DNA of 64,000 nt from Streptomyces sp. SCSIO 30461. Lineage in GTDB: Bacteria > Actinomycetota > Actinomycetes > Streptomycetales > Streptomycetaceae. Of this stretch, positions 8,946 to 16,286 are shown piece by piece. The stretch is from the NCBI RefSeq assembly GCF_037023745.1, contig NZ_CP146101.1, forward strand, positions 1,116,001 through 1,180,000. The letters are read 5' to 3'. The position numbers and the translations under genes were made by a program. The stretch's first letter is position 1. Every line of letters begins with the position of its first letter. The notes below the pieces were generated by a model. The model made no database searches, had not been told where the DNA came from, and saw only the letters and a program-made list of their open reading frames with translations.

Positions 8946-8990
8946 CCCCCACCGGGCTCACCGGAAGAAGGGTGAAACATCCGGTGGGGG
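8946..8990. terminator. Possible add terminator
   Basis: CCCCCACCGG (8946-8955) pairs with CCGGTGGGGG (8981-8990) around a 25-nt loop, 20 nt after the add stop. Confidence 0.45.
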
Positions 8991-9141
8991 TCGGCGCGTC
9001 GAGGAGAGGGGGCGCGGAAAGCAGTTCGCGGCCCCCTGTCGGAGACAGGTGCCCATCGCAGACGCCGTCCCGTCCGCAGGGCGCGGCGACCCGCACGGGG
9101 GTGGGGTCGTCGTGCCCTGTCGCCCTTTGCCGAGCCTCCCG

Positions 9142-9735
9142 CTAACGCGCCGCGCCGACCCGGTGCATCACCGAGGCCGCCGCCGGCGCCCCCTGGGAGG
9201 CGGTGTTCTCTCGCAGTACCGGCCCGCGCCTCCCGTGGCTCCGCCCGGCGCCGGACGACGAGCCTGCCCTGCCGCACCTGCGCCGCAGCCTGGCGCGGCC
9301 CGCCGGTACGACGGCGAGATGGGCCAGGGCCACGCCCGTGGTGTTCAGCAGCAGCGAGTCCACATCGACGACCTGGCCCGGCACCCCGGTCTGGAGCAGT
9401 TCGATGGCCAGCGAAAGCAGCGCGCCCGAGGCGACCGTACGGGTCAGTGAGGCCCAGGGCGACACCGTGAGCCGGCCGCCCGCCATCGGTAGCAGTATGC
9501 CGAGCGGGGCGAGCAGCATCAGGCCCTCGCCGATCCGGCGCGCCGCCTCGATGGGGCCCAGCGCCAGGTCAGCTCTGATCCCGGCGAACGGCTCCAGATT
9601 CGCCGCCGTCACCCACATCACGTCGAGCGGGCGAAGAGTCAGCCAACCCACCAGTGCCAGATGTGAGAGGAGGAGTACGCTTCCCGCCACGCGGAAGCGG
9701 ATGGCGGCGCTGCCGCCCGAACCTTGACGCTGCAC
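9142..9735 (-). CDS. VanZ-like membrane protein
   Basis: A 197-residue protein with four hydrophobic helices between residues 12 and 150 and a basic Arg/Gly-rich C-terminal tail. The pattern is that of the VanZ domain: NLEPFAGIRADL after the first helix, then LMLLAPLGILLP, then LSLAIELLQTGVPGQVVDVDSLLLNTTGVALA, which contains the family's E-QL...R/D-D-NT-G signature. VanZ proteins are linked to glycopeptide tolerance in enterococci, but in Streptomyces such genes are mostly of unknown role. GTG 9735 is chosen because GGGGGTC precedes it and it keeps only plausible protein. No van genes are nearby. Confidence 0.75.
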   Translation of the reverse strand: MQRQGSGGSAAIRFRVAGSVLLLSHLALVGWLTLRPLDVMWVTAANLEPFAGIRADLALGPIEAARRIGEGLMLLAPLGILLPMAGGRLTVSPWASLTRTVASGALLSLAIELLQTGVPGQVVDVDSLLLNTTGVALAHLAVVPAGRARLRRRCGRAGSSSGAGRSHGRRGPVLRENTASQGAPAAASVMHRVGAAR

Positions 9736-9811
9736 GACCCCCAAGACGACACGACCGGCAGGATCGGTTCCGTCTTGTACTACATCCTTCGGGTGATCCT
9801 GCACAGGTCCG

Positions 9812-10498
9812 TCAGGCCGTCTCGTCGGAAGGGCCGTAAGCACCCGATGCGGAGCTGTCCGTCGAAGCCGCGGCACCGGCCTGAGTGGCCGACGACAGGA
9901 CCGACTCGGGGCGCTGCTTGGTCGCGTCCGTACAGCGGTAGGCGCGCGGGTCGTAGTCACCGGGCCCGCCCAGGAGCAGCCCGCCACCGGCGACCGCCGC
10001 ACTGCCCGCGAACGTGCATACGATCTGTGCCAGCGCAGTCGGCGGCAGGTCCTCCGGCTCCCGGCTCAGGCGCAGCGTGCCCTTCGGGTCGCCGCTCCGA
10101 CCCTGCTCGACGGTCAGCGGGCCGCGCACGCTCGTGCTGAACCCGGCCTCCAACTCGTCGGCCGACGGCTCCGACTCCAATGTGTCCAGCAGCGCGGACG
10201 CGACGGCGAGCCGGGGGTCCGCGGCCGTCTCGTGCAGGGGCACGGTACGGTTCACGGCCTCAAGCGCCGACGCACACACCAGGTACACCCGCACCGGCAG
10301 GGTCTCGGGCCGCGTCTGCGCGGCCGACTCCTTAGACGGCGGGGTGCAGGACATACGCGACGGCGCGGCGCCCGCGTCCACGGGCACGGAGGTGGTCCTG
10401 ATGCCGCAGCCCGCGACCGCCCCGGTGAGCACGGCGGCCGTCGCCAGCGCCCGAACCGCGCGCCGGGTCAGCGGCGCCCGTCGAGTTCTTCCGGTCAC
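9812..10498 (-). CDS. AfsQ-operon lipoprotein
   Basis: A 228-residue secreted lipoprotein. A twin-arginine-rich N-terminus and hydrophobic stretch lead to the lipobox VAGC with the lipidated Cys at residue 31. The body has no enzyme motif that I recognise; its pattern (PVRVYLVCASALEAV, then ALLDTLESEPSADELEAGFST) resembles GerMN-like domains. The start GTG 10498 overlaps the stop of the sensor kinase gene by 4 bp (GTGA), as in the afsQ operon of S. coelicolor, where a lipoprotein gene follows afsQ2. A role as an extracytoplasmic partner of the kinase is a reasonable inference. Confidence 0.8.
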   Translation of the reverse strand: MTGRTRRAPLTRRAVRALATAAVLTGAVAGCGIRTTSVPVDAGAAPSRMSCTPPSKESAAQTRPETLPVRVYLVCASALEAVNRTVPLHETAADPRLAVASALLDTLESEPSADELEAGFSTSVRGPLTVEQGRSGDPKGTLRLSREPEDLPPTALAQIVCTFAGSAAVAGGGLLLGGPGDYDPRAYRCTDATKQRPESVLSSATQAGAAASTDSSASGAYGPSDETA

Positions 10499-12156
10499 CG
10501 CGCGTCGCCCGCCTCTCCCCGTGCTCCGGTACCGCCGATTTCCCCGTGCCCGCGGTTCCCGTCGGCCGTGCCGCCTCCGCTGTCCCGCTCCCTGCCGCAA
10601 CCGCCCTCGGCGATTCCGGAGGCATCGCGCGGCAGCCGCAGCACGAACACCGCACCGCCGTCGCCGTCCGTGGTGTTGGCCGCGCTGATGCCGCCGTCGT
10701 GGATCAGGGCGTTCTCCATGGCGATCGAGAGACCGAGTCCGCTGCCCTCCGATCGCGGCCGGGAGGCGCTGGCCTTGTAGAAGCGGTCGAAGACATGGGG
10801 CAGCACATCCTCGGGGATGCCGGGCCCGTGGTCCCGCACCTCGACCACCAACTCGTCCTTGCCCGACTCCTCGCTCGTCTCGGTACGCACCGCCACCCGA
10901 ACGGGTGACCCGCCGTGCTTGAGCGCGTTGCCGATGAGGTTGGCGAGGATGACATCGAGGCGGCGCGGGTCGAGCCGGGCCATGATGCCGCGCTCCGCGT
11001 CCAGTTCGACCGCGTCGAGCCAGGCGCGCGCGTCGATGCAGGCGGTGACCTGGTCGGCCACGTCCACGTCGTCCAGGACGAGCCGGGCCGTGCCGGCGTC
11101 GAAGCGGGTCACCTCCATGAGGTTCTCCACCAGGTCGTTCAGCCGCCGGGTCTCGCTCACCACCAGCGCAACGGCCGGTGCGATCATCGGATCGAGGCTC
11201 TCCTGCTCGTCCTCCAGCACCTCCGTCACGGCGGTCAGCGCGGTGAGCGGGGTACGCAGTTCATGTGACATATCGGCGACGAAGCGGCGGCTGGACTCCT
11301 CGCGGGCACTCATGTCCGCGACCTTCTTCTCGAGTGACTCCGCCGCGCTGTTGAACGTACGGGACAACTCGGCCAGCTCGTCGGTGCCGGAGACATGCAA
11401 CCGGGTGTCCAGCTTGCCCTCGCCGAGCCGCTGCGCCGCCTCGCCGAGCCGGCGTACCGGCCGCAGCACGGTGGTGGCCGCCGCCTGTGCGATCAGGGCC
11501 GAGCCGACGAGCGCGAGCGCGGTGGCGATGCCCAGGGACCAGGCGAGCGAGTTGAGATCGGCCCGCTCCTGCTCCAGGGACTTGAACATGTAGCCGGTCG
11601 GACCGCCGCCGACGATCCGCGTACCGCCCACCAGATACGGCGTGTTGCCGCGCTGGGTGCGCAGCCAGAAGAGGTGGTAGGGGTACGAGTTGCCCGCCGT
11701 GATCGCCTGCCGTTCGTTCACCGCGTCACGGAGGGAGTCGGGCACGTCGTCGAGCGTGAAGACATCCGGATCCGACGCGCCGGTGATCGGCTTGCCGGCG
11801 GCGCGCTCCCCGAGCAGTACCACGCTGTACCCGGCGTTGCCGCCCGCCATCTGCTCGGCGGTGGTCTGGAGCTCGCCCGCCGTCGGCCGCACGGGCAGCG
11901 CCGCAGCCCGGTTCTGCATCTCCTGCCGGAAGTCGTTCAGCGCCGAGTCCTGCGTACGGGTCAGCACGGCCTCGCGGTTGAGCCAGTACGCGATCGCCGA
12001 AGCCGAGACGGCGGCTGTCAGCGCGACCATGCCGAAGACGACCACGAGCCGCAGACGCAGGCTGGTCCAGCCGAGTCCCGCGAGTATCGCTCTCTTCGCT
12101 TTGCCGCCTGCCGTGTCGGCGGATCGGGCCGCCGCCCGGGTACCTGCATCGGTCAC
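10495..12156 (-). CDS. afsQ2: Sensor histidine kinase AfsQ2
   Basis: Membrane sensor kinase of 553 residues that phosphorylates AfsQ1. It has one transmembrane helix at about 37-58, an extracytoplasmic sensor region to about 200 and a second helix near 205-228. Then come a HAMP domain, the dimerisation/phospho-acceptor box FVADMSHELRTPLTAL, and an ATPase domain with N-box NLIGNALKHGG and G-box DHGPGIPEDVLPHVFDRFYK. The C-terminus is a Gly/Arg-rich tail. Start GTG 12156 overlaps the response-regulator stop by 4 bp, so synthesis of the pair is probably coupled. In S. coelicolor AfsQ1/Q2 responds to nitrogen excess (glutamate) and influences antibiotic production. Confidence 0.92.
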   Translation of the reverse strand: MTDAGTRAAARSADTAGGKAKRAILAGLGWTSLRLRLVVVFGMVALTAAVSASAIAYWLNREAVLTRTQDSALNDFRQEMQNRAAALPVRPTAGELQTTAEQMAGGNAGYSVVLLGERAAGKPITGASDPDVFTLDDVPDSLRDAVNERQAITAGNSYPYHLFWLRTQRGNTPYLVGGTRIVGGGPTGYMFKSLEQERADLNSLAWSLGIATALALVGSALIAQAAATTVLRPVRRLGEAAQRLGEGKLDTRLHVSGTDELAELSRTFNSAAESLEKKVADMSAREESSRRFVADMSHELRTPLTALTAVTEVLEDEQESLDPMIAPAVALVVSETRRLNDLVENLMEVTRFDAGTARLVLDDVDVADQVTACIDARAWLDAVELDAERGIMARLDPRRLDVILANLIGNALKHGGSPVRVAVRTETSEESGKDELVVEVRDHGPGIPEDVLPHVFDRFYKASASRPRSEGSGLGLSIAMENALIHDGGISAANTTDGDGGAVFVLRLPRDASGIAEGGCGRERDSGGGTADGNRGHGEIGGTGARGEAGDAR

Positions 12157-12830
12157 TGAGGGGCATCCAGCCGGTAGCCCACTCCTCGTACGGTACGGAT
12201 CAGCGTCGGCGAGGACGGCACGTCCTCGACCTTGGCCCGCAACCGTTGGACACACGCGTCAACGAGCCGTGAGTCGCCCAGGTAGTCGTGCTCCCAGACG
12301 AGCCGCAGCAACTGCTGGCGTGACAGCGCCTGCCCGGGGCGGCGGCTCAGCTCGAGCAGCAGACGCAACTCGGTGGGTGTGAGCTGGAGGTCCTCGCCGT
12401 TCTTGGTGACCGTCATCGCGGAGCGGTCGATCACCAGCGAACCGAACGCCGCCGAGTCGGTCGACTCGCGCTCCCCGCGCCGCAGCACGGCACGGATGCG
12501 GGCGTCCAGCACCCGGCCCTGCACCGGCTTGACGACGTAGTCGTCGGCGCCGGACTCAAGGCCGACCACCACGTCGATGTCGTCGCTGCGCGCGGTGAGC
12601 AGGATGATCGGCAGTTGATCGGTGCGCCTGATGCGTCGGCACACCTCGAATCCGTCGATGCCGGGCAGCATCACGTCCAGCACGATCAGATCCGGCCGCT
12701 GCTCGCGCAGCAGCTTCAGGCCGTCCTCGCCCGTCGCCGCGGTGGCCACACGGTGGCCCTGGCGGGACAGGGAGAGTTCGAGGGCCGTGCGGATGGCGTC
12801 GTCGTCCTCGATCAGCAACAGGAATGGCAC
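12153..12830 (-). CDS. afsQ1: Response regulator AfsQ1
   Basis: OmpR-type regulator of 225 residues, the same length as S. coelicolor AfsQ1. The receiver domain has the acidic pocket EDDD (8-11), the phospho-acceptor Asp in DLIVLDVMLPG and Lys in DYVVKP. It is followed by a winged-helix domain (LTPTELRLLLELSRRPGQAL, then LIRTVRGVGYRLD). I use GTG 12830; ATG 12839 would add three residues. It heads the afsQ1-afsQ2-lipoprotein operon and diverges from sigQ. The AfsQ1 box at 12936-12951 in the shared promoter region suggests control of sigQ and of itself. Confidence 0.95.
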   Translation of the reverse strand: MPFLLLIEDDDAIRTALELSLSRQGHRVATAATGEDGLKLLREQRPDLIVLDVMLPGIDGFEVCRRIRRTDQLPIILLTARSDDIDVVVGLESGADDYVVKPVQGRVLDARIRAVLRRGERESTDSAAFGSLVIDRSAMTVTKNGEDLQLTPTELRLLLELSRRPGQALSRQQLLRLVWEHDYLGDSRLVDACVQRLRAKVEDVPSSPTLIRTVRGVGYRLDAPQ

Positions 12831-12935
12831 ACAGGCCATTCTGGCCCATGCGGGTGGCGGACTTCGACTGCCGGGCAGCACGTACCTGAGTCGGCCCTGT
12901 GTCCCGGCTGTGTGGAAGTCGCGGGTTCGGGCCCT

Positions 12936-12951
12936 GTGACAGCTCTGTGAC
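12936..12951. promoter_or_regulatory. AfsQ1-binding site
   Basis: GTGAC-AGCTCT-GTGAC matches exactly the published AfsQ1 consensus GTnAC-n6-GTnAC. It lies between the divergent afsQ1 and sigQ genes, as in S. coelicolor where AfsQ1 binds this intergenic region. Confidence 0.85.
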
Positions 12952-13049
12952 AGTCGACGGACACCGGCGTGAAGGTGCCCGGGCAAGCTCATTGGCACAT
13001 GGCCGGAAGGGCGGCCGGTACCAGGACTCCAACCGACGGGGGGCACGGG

Positions 13050-13817
13050 ATGAACGCACTGCACAGCACCACTTCGAGCGCAGTTGTCACGCGTCTGCAC
13101 GACGTCGTGAGGAGCACCGAGAAGTCCGGCGTCGTGAACGGGCGGGGGTGCGTTCGCGGCGCCGGGCGCCAGCACAGGTCCTCGACGGCGTCCACGGCCT
13201 TCATGGCGATCGTGGACGCCGGCACGGAGGGTGCGGGCGCCGAACATCCGGGGGCGGCTGCGACGGGGGTGGCAGGGGCGGGTGCGGTGAACAACGCCGA
13301 GGCGGCGTTCACCGCGTACGTCCAGGAGCGCCGCGCCTCCCTGTACGCGACGGCCTACCACCTGACCGGCGACCGGTTCGAGGCGGAGGACCTGCTCCAG
13401 AGTGCGCTCTTCTCGACCTACCGCGCCTGGGACCGGATCAGCGACAAGGCGGCGGTCGGCGGCTATCTGCGCCGGACCATGACCAATCTGCACATCAGCG
13501 CGTGGCGCCGCCGCAAGCTCAACGAGTACCCGACCGAGGAGCTCCCGGAGACGGCGGGCGAGACGGACGCGATGCGCGGCACGGAGCTGCGGGCGGTGCT
13601 GTGGCAGGCACTGGCCCGGCTGCCCGAACTCCAGCGCACCATGCTGGTGCTCCGCTACTACGAGGGCCGCACCGATCCCGAGATCGCGGACATCCTCGAC
13701 ATCAGTGTCGGCACGGTGAAGTCGAGCATCTGGCGGTCGCTCCGCCGACTGCGCGAGGACGAGGCCCTCAGCTTCGGCCGTGACGAGGAAGAGTCCTTCG
13801 GCGAGCTGGTCGCCTGA
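13050..13817 (+). CDS. sigQ: SigE-family sigma factor SigQ
   Basis: RNA polymerase sigma factor of 255 residues. The first about 85 residues are low-complexity; region 2 starts at AFTAYVQERRASLYATAYHL and continues FEAEDLLQSALFSTYRAWDRI. Region 4 contains LPELQRTMLVLRYYEGRTDPEIADILDI and the helix-turn-helix SVGTVKSSIWRSLRRL. This is the SigE/SigQ subgroup common in Streptomyces. ATG 13050 is preceded by a G-rich ribosome-binding site. In S. coelicolor sigQ is next to afsQ1 and acts antagonistically to it in secondary metabolism and differentiation. The same arrangement and the AfsQ1 box are present here. Confidence 0.93.
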   Translation: MNALHSTTSSAVVTRLHDVVRSTEKSGVVNGRGCVRGAGRQHRSSTASTAFMAIVDAGTEGAGAEHPGAAATGVAGAGAVNNAEAAFTAYVQERRASLYATAYHLTGDRFEAEDLLQSALFSTYRAWDRISDKAAVGGYLRRTMTNLHISAWRRRKLNEYPTEELPETAGETDAMRGTELRAVLWQALARLPELQRTMLVLRYYEGRTDPEIADILDISVGTVKSSIWRSLRRLREDEALSFGRDEEESFGELVA

Positions 13818-13824
13818 GGGCAGT

Positions 13825-13943
13825 ACGGGGGCAAGGCACCCACGGGGGATACGGGGTGTCTTGACGGGGGGACCGGGATCGCGACGGGGGACGTCGGCGG
13901 TCTCAACGGGGGAAGCACGGGGGAGTCGCGGGGACCACGGGGG
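13825..13943 (+). repeat. Array of G5 runs after sigQ
   Basis: Seven copies of ACGGGGG (from 13825, 13842, 13864, 13884, 13906, 13917 and 13937) plus one ACGGGG (13851) lie within 119 bp. The spacing is irregular (9-22 bp). The stretch lies between the convergent sigQ and uridine kinase genes and shows no gene. Several G-runs on one strand could fold into a G-quadruplex. Confidence 0.7.
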
Positions 13944-14050
13944 ATCTCAGCGGCGCGGGGAACACCACGGCCGGCCAGGACGAGACGTCCGGGCCGGCCA
14001 TGCGTGTCCGCGGCGGCGCCGCGGGAGCCGCCTGACCAGGGCGTGCCGCG

Positions 14051-14698
14051 TCAGGGGCGCGATGCCGCTTGGGTGGCCTGCGCCTGGAGGTTGCGCCCCA
14101 CAGCAGCTGCGGAGAGCCGCCCGATGGCCTCCTCCTTGCCGCACGGGTGGGCCCCGAGTGCACACTGACGGGCGACGATGGCTTTCTCCGCGCGCATCAG
14201 CCGCCAGCCGCGGCGCAGCAGGAACGGCACCGACTTGCGGCCCTCACGCAGATCGCGCAGCAGACGGCGGCGGAAGGTCGTGGAAGGACGCCCGCGCAGG
14301 CACAGCGCGTCGGCGAGCAGTCCGAGTTCACGGCAGCGGCGCACGATGTCCGCCGCGAAGACGCCTTCGGCGATGAGCAGCGGGGTCCGCTCGACGGCGA
14401 GGGTCTCCCAGCCGGTGCGCGAGCTGGTGGCGATGTCGTAGACGGGCACGGTGGTCCGTCCCGTCAGGCACAGTTCCTCGATCGCGCGCACCGCGGCATC
14501 GGCGTCCCAGGAAGCGGGGTCGTCCCAGTCGATGTCGGTGCTGCCCAGGACCAGCGGCAGCGTGGGGTCGTCCCCTTCCTTGTAGAAGTCGTCGAGTCGC
14601 AGCACCGGGAGACCGGAACGCTCGGCGAGGGAGGACTTCCCGGAGCCGGATGGCCCGGAGAGCAGGACGACACGCGTCGGAAGGGGTTGGGAACTCAC
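14051..14698 (-). CDS. Uridine kinase-like P-loop kinase
   Basis: A 215-residue P-loop phosphotransferase. Walker A is GPSGSGKSS at about residues 14-22, followed by RLDDFYKEGDDPTLPL, the DDFY motif of the uridine/phosphoribulokinase family. Next come TDIDWDDPASWD and LLIAEGVFAADIVR, the Walker B-like strand. The C-terminal part RRRLLRDLREGRKSVPFLLRRGW forms the lid and basic helices. Phosphorylation of uridine/cytidine to the 5'-monophosphate fits the family and the many nucleoside genes nearby, but actinobacterial members of this subgroup are untested to my knowledge. GTG 14698 begins VSSQPLPTRVVLLSGP; the longer frame upstream is not protein-like. Confidence 0.75.
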   Translation of the reverse strand: MSSQPLPTRVVLLSGPSGSGKSSLAERSGLPVLRLDDFYKEGDDPTLPLVLGSTDIDWDDPASWDADAAVRAIEELCLTGRTTVPVYDIATSSRTGWETLAVERTPLLIAEGVFAADIVRRCRELGLLADALCLRGRPSTTFRRRLLRDLREGRKSVPFLLRRGWRLMRAEKAIVARQCALGAHPCGKEEAIGRLSAAAVGRNLQAQATQAASRP

Positions 14699-14818
14699 GG
14701 GACACCAGTGTGAACCATTAACCCCCGTGGGGGATCCCCCGGTGGTCGAGTTGGTATCGAGCGTCACACAAGAACTACTGTGTGTGGCCGTTCCGTTACT
14801 CCAGTAGTCAGGAATCTC

Positions 14819-15226
14819 ATGGCGCGACACGCAAAGCCACGGCAGCCGAGGCTCAGGGCCGCCGGCCTCACCGTCACCGTCAGCGCGATCGGCGCGGCCA
14901 TCGGCGGCGGCGCGGGAGTGGCCCAGGCGGCTGAGCACGCGGAGCCGGCTCCGGCGCTCCCGGCGTACCGGGTCGCGGACCTCGAACCGGCCCCGGCCGT
15001 GGGAGCACTGACCGGGGCGACGGGGGCCGGGGCCGTGGGCAATCCGGTCAGGTCCGTCCCGCTGAACCCGCTCGCGCACACCCCCGTGGACCCGCTGAAC
15101 AACGGCGTCGGCACCCAGATCGCCGATTTCAAGCCCGTCGACACCCGGCAGGCCACCGGTTCGCTCGGACATGTGCCGGACGTCCCGGTGGCGGGCCCGA
15201 TGCTGGGCGGTCTGGGCAGGGGCTGA
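14819..15226 (+). CDS. Small secreted protein of unknown function
   Basis: A 135-residue exported protein. A basic start (MARHAKPRQPRLRA), a hydrophobic stretch to about residue 32 and an AQA-A cleavage site at about 37-38 make a typical signal peptide. The mature part is rich in Pro, Ala and Gly (PVRSVPLNPLAHTPVDPLNN) and has no cysteines or recognisable domain. The start ATG 14819 has GGAATC upstream. It diverges from the uridine kinase gene. Databases often call such proteins 'ATP-binding', for which I see no motif. Confidence 0.65.
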   Translation: MARHAKPRQPRLRAAGLTVTVSAIGAAIGGGAGVAQAAEHAEPAPALPAYRVADLEPAPAVGALTGATGAGAVGNPVRSVPLNPLAHTPVDPLNNGVGTQIADFKPVDTRQATGSLGHVPDVPVAGPMLGGLGRG

Positions 15227-15273
15227 GCACGGACCGGGTGCGCCGGGCGCGGACACGTGCGCGGCAGAACGAC

Positions 15274-15317
15274 GGAGAGCCGCGCCTCCCCCGGACGGAG
15301 GGGAGGCGCGGCTCTCC
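15274..15317. terminator. Bidirectional terminator
   Basis: Perfect 18-bp stem (15274-15291 with 15300-15317) and 8-nt loop between the convergent secreted-protein gene and the deoC operon. Confidence 0.85.
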
Positions 15318-15392
15318 GGCTTCTCGGCTCTGCTCCGTCCCGGGTGGATCGTCAGCGAGCCGATAGGACCGTCACCGAAGTCGAGCGGACCG

Positions 15393-16286
15393 TCAGTACG
15401 ACGAGCCCGACGCGCCCAGCGAACCCGTGGGGTGCCAGACGGTCTTGGTCTCCAGGAACGCCGTCATCCGGCGCGTACCCGGGTCGGCCGACCAGTCGTC
15501 TGCGCCCGGGCGGAGCACCCGCTTGAGGTTGTCGGCGGCGGCGGCCTCCAACTCCTTCGCCAGCTGCTCGTCGGCTCCGGTCAGGTCGATCGCGTTGACG
15601 TCCTGGTGCGCGGCGAGCGGGGTGGCGATCTCGGCGGTGCGGCCGGAGAGCACGTTGACCACGCCGCCGGGCAGGTCGGACGTGGCCAGCACCTCGCCGA
15701 GGGACAGCGCGGGCAGCGGGGCCTTCTCGGAGGCGATGACGACGACCGTGTTGCCCGTCGTGATCGCCGGGGCGATCACCGACACGAGACCCAGGAACGA
15801 GGACTCCTGCGGGGCCAGCACCGTGACGACACCGGTCGGCTCAGGAGTGGACAGGTTGAAGTAGGGACCCGCGACCGGGTTCGCCCCGCCCACGACCTGG
15901 CCGATCTTGTCGGTCCAGCCCGCGTACCAGACCCAGCGGTCGATCGCCGCGTCCACCACCGCGCCTGCCTTGGACTTCGACAGGCCCTCGGCGTCGGCCA
16001 CCTCGCGCACGAACTGCTCGCGGCGGCCCTCCAGCATCTCGGCGATGCGGTAGAGGATCTGGCCGCGGTTGTACGCGGTGGCACCCGACCAGGCACCGAA
16101 CGCCTTGCGGGCCGCGACGACCGCGTCGCGGGCGTCCTTGCGGGACGACAGCGGCGCGTTGGCCAGCCAGTTGCCCTTCGAGTCGGTCACCTCGTACACC
16201 CGTCCGCTCTCGCTGCGGGGGAACTTGCCCCCGACGAACAGCTTGTAGGTCTTGAAGACACTGAGGCGCGAATCAACGGAGCTCAT
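15393..16286 (-). CDS. Truncated aldehyde dehydrogenase-like protein, no catalytic Cys
   Basis: A 297-residue protein related to the NAD-binding half of aldehyde dehydrogenases. KLFVGGKFPRSESGRVYEV and DARDAVVAARKAFGAWSG are recognisable, as is the cofactor-domain stretch AITTGNTVVVIASEKAPLPAL. The catalytic half (LELGGK Glu, the GQxCxA Cys and the EIFGPV motif) is absent. After DLTGADEQLAKEL it ends in a unique tail. The usual ALDH length is about 480. It is the last gene of the deoC operon and overlaps the full-length ALDH by 4 bp (ATGA), so it is probably expressed with it in fixed ratio. A structural or regulatory partner of the active enzyme is plausible. Clean reading frame and coupling argue against a pseudogene. 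Confidence 0.8.
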   Translation of the reverse strand: MSSVDSRLSVFKTYKLFVGGKFPRSESGRVYEVTDSKGNWLANAPLSSRKDARDAVVAARKAFGAWSGATAYNRGQILYRIAEMLEGRREQFVREVADAEGLSKSKAGAVVDAAIDRWVWYAGWTDKIGQVVGGANPVAGPYFNLSTPEPTGVVTVLAPQESSFLGLVSVIAPAITTGNTVVVIASEKAPLPALSLGEVLATSDLPGGVVNVLSGRTAEIATPLAAHQDVNAIDLTGADEQLAKELEAAAADNLKRVLRPGADDWSADPGTRRMTAFLETKTVWHPTGSLGASGSSY

